From the NCBI GenBank assembly GCA_030730545.1, contig JANQUX010000170.1, positions 1 to 7,313 of the forward strand: a DNA stretch of 7,313 nt, written 5' to 3'. The number at the start of each line of letters is the position of its first letter. The first letter of the stretch is position 1. Below are positions 1-4,495 of this stretch, one piece after another. The translations under genes and the position numbers were made by a program. The notes beneath the pieces are model-generated. The model saw only the letters and a list, made by a program, of their open reading frames with translations, ran no database searches and was not told where the DNA came from. The DNA is from Maribacter sp. (GTDB lineage Bacteria > Bacteroidota > Bacteroidia > Flavobacteriales > Flavobacteriaceae).

Positions 1-324
1 GAAAAAAGGCAGCGATTGGGCGATGCCGCAGCAGGTACCGTTGTTATTAGTACAAAAAATAAGACTAAAGTTTCGCATACCATTTTAGAAGAAGTAGAAG
101 ATACGTATGTGCCAAAATTTGTGAATGTTACCATACTGACAGATAAAGATGTAAGACTGATCAAAGAAACCTTTAGTATAGCTCAAAAAAGCAATGATTT
201 TAAAACGATGAAGGCGCTTAGAGAAAAAGTTGATAGTATATTGCAGACCAATTCAGATTTATATGATAAGCAGTATTTAGATACTGTTTTAAAAGATTAT
301 AACTACTTCACCCAAAAGCTGTAA
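1..324 (+). CDS. RDD-family membrane protein, C-terminal part (5' end outside window)
   Basis: The reading frame is open from base 1 to the TAA at 322-324, so this is the tail of a longer gene. A TTG at 16 is not a credible start, because the frame continues upstream as E-K-R-Q-R. The first residues, RQRLGDAAAGTVVI, match the end of the RDD domain (family knowledge: after the last membrane helix these proteins carry an R-x-L-G-D-x-x-A-G-T segment). The remaining roughly 85 residues are a hydrophilic, charged tail ending in DYNYFTQKL, which I recognise as typical of flavobacterial RDD proteins. No membrane helix lies inside the window. RDD proteins are poorly characterised; some members have been linked to ion transport or exchange, but no substrate can be assigned here. 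The TRIC-like gene begins one base after the stop, so the two are probably co-transcribed and perhaps translationally coupled. Confidence 0.8.
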   Translation, partial: EKRQRLGDAAAGTVVISTKNKTKVSHTILEEVEDTYVPKFVNVTILTDKDVRLIKETFSIAQKSNDFKTMKALREKVDSILQTNSDLYDKQYLDTVLKDYNYFTQKL

Positions 325-325
325 T

Positions 326-937
326 ATGTTTTATTTCGTCATTGATATTTTAGGAACTATTGCATTTGCCATATCAGGTGTTTTGGTAGCGATGGATAAA
401 AGATTAGATGTTTTCGGCGTACTTATCATTGCTTTTGTAACAGCAGTTGGCGGTGGTACTCTAAGAGATTTATTAATCGGAATTCGACCTGTAGGATGGT
501 TGAATGCACCAATGCATCTGCTCATTATTGTAATTACCGTTTTGTTGGCCATCATTTTTGTGAAGCAGTTGAAATACGTTAGAAAATCACTCTTTCTATT
601 TGACACTATTGGCATTGGTCTATATACCATGGTAGGTATAGAAAAAGGTTTAGCGGCAGATTTATCACCTGTTATGTGTATCGCCTTAGGTACTATTACA
701 GCTTGTTTTGGCGGAGTAATTCGAGATATTTTATGTAATGAAATACCTGTAATATTCAGAAAAGAAATTTATGCAACGGTCTGTATTTTAGGCGGACTCG
801 TATACTTTCTGTTAATTCAATTTCCGATACAAAATACCATAGCCTATTCTTTGGCAATTGTTACTATTATAATCATGCGGGTTTTAGCGGTACGTTTTAA
901 AATATCGCTTCCAAATATCTATCGCGAGGGATTGTAA
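326..937 (+). CDS. TRIC-type (UPF0126) trimeric intracellular cation channel family protein
   Basis: This 203-residue, very hydrophobic protein has the two-fold internal repeat of the UPF0126/TRIC family (YadS/YicG-like). The first repeat carries GTIAFAISG (10-18) and GGGTLRD (42-48). The second carries FDTIGIGLYTMVG (92-104) and FGGVIRD (128-134). The G-G-x-x-x-R-D element closes the second helix of each half. About seven membrane helices can be drawn (roughly 3-22, 28-45, 62-79, 90-106, 113-130, 149-165, 170-187), as expected for the family, and the length is normal. Prokaryotic TRIC proteins form inner-membrane trimers with a cation (mainly K+) pore per subunit; their physiological role in bacteria is uncertain. 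The ATG at 326 follows the RDD stop by one base (TAA-T-ATG), which fixes the start and suggests coupled translation. The only opposite-strand open frame across it is a shadow. Confidence 0.92.
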   Translation: MFYFVIDILGTIAFAISGVLVAMDKRLDVFGVLIIAFVTAVGGGTLRDLLIGIRPVGWLNAPMHLLIIVITVLLAIIFVKQLKYVRKSLFLFDTIGIGLYTMVGIEKGLAADLSPVMCIALGTITACFGGVIRDILCNEIPVIFRKEIYATVCILGGLVYFLLIQFPIQNTIAYSLAIVTIIIMRVLAVRFKISLPNIYREGL

Positions 938-950
938 AGATTTTTTAGAG

Positions 951-969
951 TATTTGGCGAAGCCAAATA
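951..969. other. Perfect inverted repeat (hairpin) between convergent genes
   Basis: TATTTGGC (951-958) and GCCAAATA (962-969) are perfect reverse complements around a GAA loop. The site lies 14 bases past the TRIC stop and 62 bases past the isomerase stop on the other strand. No T-run follows the hairpin on either strand, so it is not a canonical intrinsic terminator. It may act as a weak terminator or protect RNA 3' ends. A competing fold pairs 953-962 with 976-986 with one bulged G. Confidence 0.4.
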
Positions 970-980
970 GCTATACTTCG

Positions 981-1031
981 GCCAAAAGCCAAAAGCCAAA
1001 AGCCAAAAGCCAAAAGCCAAAAGCCAAAAGC
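981..1031. repeat. Tandem array of seven 7-bp units (GCCAAAA)
   Basis: Seven perfect copies of GCCAAAA run from 981 to 1029, followed by a partial GC at 1030-1031. Read on the minus strand, the array is CTTTTGG repeats starting directly after the TAG stop of the isomerase gene (1031-1033), so it forms the start of that gene's 3' untranslated region. Perfect identity of all units suggests recent expansion by replication slippage and likely copy-number variation between strains. It lies outside coding sequence, so a change in copy number would not shift a reading frame. Confidence 0.95.
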
Positions 1032-1750
1032 TACTTTAGTACTTCAGCTTTTTCAATATAGATATTCTGTTCAGGCCAATCTCCTTTACTAACTGGTTGG
1101 TTATTTATTTTATCGACAACATCCATACCTTCTATAACTCTGCCGAAAGGGGTATACTCTTCATCTAAATGATACGATCCAGGGTCGGTAACAACTATAA
1201 AAAATTCAAAAGGAGATGCAAGCATGTGCGGGTTGTCCAATTCGCTACTAGGCATAGAAACGGTGCCTCTATGATGTTTATGCCCTTTTCTAGCATCTGG
1301 TGGCAAAAGGTATCTTCCTATTTCAGATCTTTTTCTACCTGTATTTTCATCATCAGAATTTCCGCCTTGAATAATAAAGTTTTTCACCACCCTATGAAAT
1401 TGGGTATAATCAAAATAACCCTTTTCAGTAAGGTAAATGAAATTAGCTCGGTGATACGGTACATTTTCGAATAGCTCAATTGTAAAACTACCGAGGTTAG
1501 TGGTAATTTTAACCTTGTTCGCTTTTAAGGTTTTTTCATAGTTGAAAAAGAATTCTATAGCATTTTCTTCGTCAAGCACAAAAGCTTCTTCTTTTGGGTC
1601 TTCGATAACTTCATTTTCTGTAATTTTAATTGAATCTAATACAGCCTCTGGTTCGGTAGTAGCGCTATCAACTTTCTTAGAAGTATCTTTGCAGCTAGCT
1701 ACTGCCATAATGGCTAAGAGAAAAAATGTATAGAATTTGAGTGAACGCAT
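1031..1750 (-). CDS. Cyclophilin-type peptidyl-prolyl cis-trans isomerase, predicted lipoprotein
   Basis: This 239-residue protein starts at the ATG whose complement is CAT at 1748-1750; a TTG three codons upstream is less likely. Residues 1-20 form a lipoprotein signal: basic start, hydrophobic stretch FFLLAIMAVAS, and Cys20 in V-A-S-C, so the mature protein should be lipid-anchored in the cell envelope. Residues about 21-75 are an acidic, low-complexity linker. Residues about 78-238 are the cyclophilin domain: FHRVVKNFIIQGG (118-130) with catalytic Arg120, GTVSM (162-166), FFIVV (183-187) and FGRV (202-205). The position of the cyclosporin-binding Trp of human CypA appears to be His194 or nearby, so drug insensitivity is inferred. 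The expected job is proline isomerisation during folding of exported proteins. The gene diverges from the Nudix gene with start codons overlapping in CATG, so its promoter must lie inside that gene. The stop abuts the heptamer array. Confidence 0.93.
   Translation of the reverse strand: MRSLKFYTFFLLAIMAVASCKDTSKKVDSATTEPEAVLDSIKITENEVIEDPKEEAFVLDEENAIEFFFNYEKTLKANKVKITTNLGSFTIELFENVPYHRANFIYLTEKGYFDYTQFHRVVKNFIIQGGNSDDENTGRKRSEIGRYLLPPDARKGHKHHRGTVSMPSSELDNPHMLASPFEFFIVVTDPGSYHLDEEYTPFGRVIEGMDVVDKINNQPVSKGDWPEQNIYIEKAEVLK
1684..1691 (+). promoter_or_regulatory. Candidate -7 promoter element for the Nudix/acyltransferase operon
   Basis: TATCTTTG matches the Bacteroidota -7 consensus TAnnTTTG exactly and lies 57 bases before the Nudix ATG, within the isomerase coding region, where any promoter for this gene has to lie. 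No TTG -33 element is visible at the usual distance, and such short AT-rich motifs occur by chance. Confidence 0.3.
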
Positions 1751-2390
1751 GGATTTCAATTTTTTTGAACAACAAATATCAAAAATAAAGGATCTACCGC
1801 TACCGGGAGAAGCTTCTCAGCATAAAATGGCGCCAGAAATTCGTATAGAAGAATTACAGCGAATCAATCAAACGAAGAAGAATCCGAGGAAAGCGGCAGT
1901 TATGGCATTGTTTTATCCAACGGTAAATCAAAATACCAACCTTTTATTGATTCTGAGAAAAACTTATAAAGGTGTGCATTCGAACCAAGTTGGTTTTCCG
2001 GGTGGGAAAGCAGAAAAGTCAGATGACGGGTTATTAACAACGGCATTACGAGAAACCCATGAAGAAGTAGGGGTGCATCCGAAAGATGTTATTGTGGTGA
2101 AAGAAATTTCAGAAATTTTTATTCCCCCAAGTAATTTTATCGTCCAACCATTCATTGGTTTATATAAAGAACCCAAACCATTTATAAAACAAGAGTCAGA
2201 GGTAGAGTTGATTTTAGAAGTTCCAATACTAGACTTTTTAGATGATACCAAAGTTGTTTCTAAAAAATTAACAACATCATACGCGGTAGATATTGAAGTA
2301 CCTGCCTTTAAATTAAACGGTTATATCGTTTGGGGTGCTACGGCAATGATGTTGAATGAGATTAAAGAGTTATTAAAGCAGGTGTTGTAA
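1749..2390 (+). CDS. Nudix hydrolase, CoA-pyrophosphatase (UPF0035/NudL-like) type
   Basis: The protein has 213 residues from the ATG at 1749. A TTG four codons upstream is possible, but MDFNFFEQQISKIK is the N-terminus I recognise from flavobacterial relatives. The core is LILRKTYKGVHSNQVGFPGGK (first part 67-86) followed by a Nudix box, with FPGG at 83-86 and TALRETHEEVG at 98-108; Glu105 and Glu106 are the expected metal ligands. The FPGG plus TALRE arrangement is the UPF0035 hallmark, and the family hydrolyses CoA or acyl-CoA to 3',5'-ADP and phosphopantetheine derivatives in the cytoplasm using Mg2+ or Mn2+. The NuCoA part deviates from NudL: where NudL has an Arg and a Gly, this protein has Gly75 and Asn79. 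CoA specificity is therefore probable, not certain. The C-terminal half (SYAVDIEVPAF, 177-187; VWGATAMMLNE, 194-204) also fits the family. It lies 26 bases before the acyltransferase gene, probably in one operon. Its start codon overlaps that of the divergent isomerase gene. Confidence 0.9.
   Translation: MDFNFFEQQISKIKDLPLPGEASQHKMAPEIRIEELQRINQTKKNPRKAAVMALFYPTVNQNTNLLLILRKTYKGVHSNQVGFPGGKAEKSDDGLLTTALRETHEEVGVHPKDVIVVKEISEIFIPPSNFIVQPFIGLYKEPKPFIKQESEVELILEVPILDFLDDTKVVSKKLTTSYAVDIEVPAFKLNGYIVWGATAMMLNEIKELLKQVL
1780..1787 (-). promoter_or_regulatory. Candidate -7 promoter element for the isomerase lipoprotein gene
   Basis: Read on the minus strand, this is TATTTTTG, matching TAnnTTTG, ending 29 bases before the isomerase ATG and lying inside the Nudix coding region. 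No matching -33 TTG is evident. The sequence here is A-rich, so a chance match is likely enough to keep confidence low. Confidence 0.28.
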
Positions 2391-2416
2391 AGCATATTTA
2401 ATTATTTTAGCATTCT

Positions 2417-3223
2417 ATGGGATTATTTGATAAAAACCCTTTCGGGCATAACTTATTCATTAAAAAGTGGCTAATTCGTATTTTGGCATTGCTATCGCAT
2501 CAGCGATATAAGCGATTTAATACGTTAGAAATTGAAGGTTCTGAAATAATCAGAAACTTGCCAGATAAAAATGTACTATTTGTAAGTAACCATCAAACTT
2601 ACTTTGCCGATGTAGTGGCGATGTTTCATGTGTTTAATGCTAGTTTAAGTGGTCGTGAAGATTCGATTAAAAATCTTGGGTACATTTGGCAGCCTAAATT
2701 GAATATGTATTATGTAGCCGCTGCAGAAACCATGAAAAAAAGTTTGCTGACCAAAATCATGGCCTACGCAGGTTCTGTTAGTGTAGAAAGAACATGGCGT
2801 TCAGAAGGTCAAAATGTGAATCGTCAAGTAAAAATGAGCGATATCTCTAGTATAGGCAAAGCTTTAAATGATGGTTGGGTAATCACTTTTCCACAAGGTA
2901 CTACCACCCCTTGGAAACCTTTACGAAAAGGTACAGCACATATTATTAAGAAGTATAAGCCCGTTGTAGTACCTGTTGTTATAGATGGGTTTAGAAGATC
3001 TTTTGATAAAAAGGGACTTCGTATCAAAAAGAAGGGGATACTTCAATCGCTGGTCATTAAAGAACCGTTGCAAATAGATTATGAAAATGAATCTTCAGAA
3101 TCGATCATTGAGAAGTTGGAATATGCTATTGAACAGCATCCTTCATTTTTAAAGGTGATTTCTAAACAAGATTTATTGGCCTTCGAAGAAGAGAATAAAC
3201 AACGTAAATGGAAAAAAACTTAA
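2417..3223 (+). CDS. PlsC-like lysophospholipid/glycerolipid acyltransferase with variant motifs
   Basis: This 268-residue protein has the order of elements of the LPLAT/PlsC family. The N-terminal region has a hydrophobic stretch (about 12-27) that may contact the membrane. Motif I is SNHQTYFAD (57-65), motif II AGSVSVERTWR (118-128), motif III ITFPQGTTTPW (156-166) and motif IV VVPVVIDGF (184-192). Family enzymes transfer acyl groups from acyl-ACP or acyl-CoA to 1-acylglycerol-3-phosphate or related acceptors at the inner membrane. Two key sites differ from the consensus: motif I is H59-x5-D65 in place of H-x4-D, and motif III is FPQGTT in place of FPEGTR. The rest is well conserved, and I recall the same variants in flavobacterial homologues, so this looks like a subfamily and not a decayed gene. 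Its acceptor is unknown; amino-lipid synthesis is one possibility. It follows the Nudix gene by 26 bases and its stop overlaps that of the convergent membrane-protein gene. Confidence 0.85.
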   Translation: MGLFDKNPFGHNLFIKKWLIRILALLSHQRYKRFNTLEIEGSEIIRNLPDKNVLFVSNHQTYFADVVAMFHVFNASLSGREDSIKNLGYIWQPKLNMYYVAAAETMKKSLLTKIMAYAGSVSVERTWRSEGQNVNRQVKMSDISSIGKALNDGWVITFPQGTTTPWKPLRKGTAHIIKKYKPVVVPVVIDGFRRSFDKKGLRIKKKGILQSLVIKEPLQIDYENESSESIIEKLEYAIEQHPSFLKVISKQDLLAFEEENKQRKWKKT

Positions 3224-3870
3224 ACTGCTAAATGTCTTAGTTCGCTGTAATTATGTTTTAGCTTTCTAAGTAGTAAACCATAAAGTAAAAAGTAAATTAC
3301 TCCCATTACCAAAGTTAAGAGTACGCCGAAAATACCAATGGATAGCATTAAGGTAATTTTTAACTTTTCTTGCGATATGTTTTCTAAACTACCTTTTAAT
3401 TCAGGAAAGGCTGAAATTATATTATCGTTCAAATAAACACCTATAATCATAATGATAATGGTAACCATTATCATTGATAATGAAAAAATGACATAGTGCT
3501 TTACAGTTTTTCTTGTCTTAATAATTTTCTTCATCAAATTTTTAGAATTATCTAAAACTGATATTTCTCTAAATCGCTTATAAAATTGAAAAATAAAATA
3601 AAAGGCAACTGCATAAGTAAAAATTGAAAGAATCAGTAGATATTTAGATACGCCTATTTTATCATAGATTTCCATTCCTTCACGCATTGATGGCAGTAAG
3701 TATAGAAGATGTGGTACGGTAAATTCTAAAATACTAATAATCAATATCCATTTAACGATAGAGGAAGATTTCTTCCATATCATTTTATGTATTTCTTCAT
3801 AGCTCAGCTTAGGAACATTGAATTCCTTCTTCTGCCAGTCTTTCTTTAATAATTCCAGTTCATCCGTCAT
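3220..3870 (-). CDS. Four-helix membrane protein encoded with an ECF sigma factor (possible anti-sigma or effector)
   Basis: This 216-residue protein begins with a soluble N-terminus of about 38 residues (LELLKKDWQKKEF at 5-17, KLSYEEIHKMI at 21-31), then four predicted membrane helices near 39-59, 76-97, 125-146 and 173-199. Basic segments (98-124, 202-207) flank the helices. Its ATG lies four bases after the sigma-factor stop, so the two are surely one operon. By analogy with other ECF operons, the cytoplasmic N-terminus could hold the sigma factor at the membrane; this is inference. There is no zinc-binding H-x3-C-x2-C anti-sigma motif and no FecR or periplasmic sensor domain. I recall automated pipelines labelling similar flavobacterial proteins as beta-carotene monooxygenases, and nothing in the sequence supports that. 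The gene ends in a TTAA shared with the convergent acyltransferase stop. Confidence 0.8.
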   Translation of the reverse strand: MTDELELLKKDWQKKEFNVPKLSYEEIHKMIWKKSSSIVKWILIISILEFTVPHLLYLLPSMREGMEIYDKIGVSKYLLILSIFTYAVAFYFIFQFYKRFREISVLDNSKNLMKKIIKTRKTVKHYVIFSLSMIMVTIIIMIIGVYLNDNIISAFPELKGSLENISQEKLKITLMLSIGIFGVLLTLVMGVIYFLLYGLLLRKLKHNYSELRHLAV

Positions 3871-3874
3871 ATGC

Positions 3875-4369
3875 CTATGGATTCAAAATGGTTTTTAATT
3901 TTGTTTTAATACGATTCATTTTCACTCGTGCATTTACCTCGGTTAAACCTAACGTTTCTGATATTTCGGCATAGTTTTTATCCTCCAGATATAAGAAAAC
4001 TAAGGCTTTGTCGATATCATTCAATTGCTTGACGGCTTTATACATCAATTTCAATTGCAGCTCTTCGGTTTCATCATATTCATCGGCTTTGATCTTAAAA
4101 ATTATAGATTCATAGTCCGCCGTATCAATTCGCCTTTTACGCTTTCTGTATAATGTAATAGCTGTATTAAGGGCTACCCTATACATCCAAGTGCTGAATT
4201 TTGCTTCTCCTCTAAACTTGGGGTATGCTTTCCACAGTTGAATCGTAATTTCTTGGAACAAATCGTTATGCGAGTCGCGGTCATTTGTATACAGGGTACA
4301 CACTTTATGGACAATGTTTTGATTGTCTTGCAGCTCGGTCACAAATTTGTGTTCCAGTTCTTTGTTCAC
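3875..4369 (-). CDS. ECF-type RNA polymerase sigma factor (sigma-70 family)
   Basis: This 164-residue protein has the two-domain ECF layout. Sigma region 2 spans about 18-80, with HNDLFQEITIQLWK (34-47) as the core-binding helix and FSTWMYRVALNTAI (58-71) as the -10 recognition and melting segment, followed by the basic RKRKRR (75-80). An acidic linker (about 96-104) leads to region 4 at about 107-160, with the helix-turn-helix YAEISETLGLTEVNARVK (133-150). There is no region 1.1 or 3, and length is normal for the family. The start is a GTG (complement of CAC, 4367-4369): an in-frame stop lies eight codons upstream with no ATG between, and the next Met is at residue 62, inside region 2. The membrane-protein gene follows after four bases and probably controls it or is controlled with it. 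Target promoters cannot be inferred. Confidence 0.93.
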   Translation of the reverse strand: MNKELEHKFVTELQDNQNIVHKVCTLYTNDRDSHNDLFQEITIQLWKAYPKFRGEAKFSTWMYRVALNTAITLYRKRKRRIDTADYESIIFKIKADEYDETEELQLKLMYKAVKQLNDIDKALVFLYLEDKNYAEISETLGLTEVNARVKMNRIKTKLKTILNP

Positions 4370-4417
4370 TATTGGTTGGTTGTTCTTACGAGGTTAGTCT
4401 TCGATTGGTTTCAATTG

Positions 4418-4434
4418 TTACAATAAATTTGTAA
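4418..4434. promoter_or_regulatory. Inverted repeat upstream of the sigma-factor gene, possible operator
   Basis: TTACAA (4418-4423) and TTGTAA (4429-4434) form a perfect 6-bp inverted repeat around a 5-base AT spacer, 49-65 bases upstream of the sigma GTG, in the only space available for its promoter. The centre-to-centre distance of 11 bp, about one helical turn, fits a dimeric regulator. No clear TAnnTTTG element is seen in this spacer. The AT-rich setting makes chance occurrence plausible. Confidence 0.25.
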
Positions 4435-4440
4435 ATACAT

Positions 4441-4474
4441 AAAAAAAAGTGCCAAAGGTAACCTTGGCACTTTT
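4441..4474 (-). terminator. Intrinsic terminator of the M20 amidohydrolase gene
   Basis: The arms AAAAGTGCCAAAGG (4445-4458) and CCTTGGCACTTTT (4462-4474) pair with one bulged A around a TAA loop. On the minus strand the hairpin is followed by eight T residues (4448 to 4441), and it begins 21 bases after the amidohydrolase stop codon. It separates that gene from the downstream sigma-factor gene on the same strand, so they are distinct transcription units. On the plus strand only four T residues follow, so action in that direction would be weaker, and no plus-strand gene ends here. Confidence 0.85.
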
Positions 4475-4495
4475 CAATTCTAGATGAATGCTAGA

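Noticed and set aside
331..630. 99-codon open frame on the minus strand inside the TRIC gene
   Set aside because: It lies antisense within a clear membrane-channel gene, matches no family I recognise and has no promoter or operon context. It is a shadow.
981..1031. Heptamer array as a CRISPR array or attachment site
   Set aside because: Units are 7 bp, directly adjacent and without spacers, with no cas genes, integrase or tRNA nearby. It is a simple tandem repeat.
981..1031. Heptamer array as a phase-variation switch of the isomerase
   Set aside because: The array begins after the stop codon, so changing copy number does not alter the reading frame or the protein end.
1169..1733. Two plus-strand open frames (1169-1474, 1542-1733) opposite the isomerase gene
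   Set aside because: The isomerase reads as a full cyclophilin with lipobox and catalytic motifs. The opposite frames have no recognisable content.
1964..3027. Minus-strand open frames (1964-2251 and 2824-3027) inside the Nudix and acyltransferase genes
   Set aside because: Both are antisense to strongly conserved motifs and have low-complexity translations without family features.
3220..3870. Annotation of the sigma-linked membrane protein as a beta-carotene monooxygenase
   Set aside because: It is a four-helix protein with a basic loop and lacks any pattern of conserved His residues expected of such an enzyme. Context points to a sigma-factor partner.
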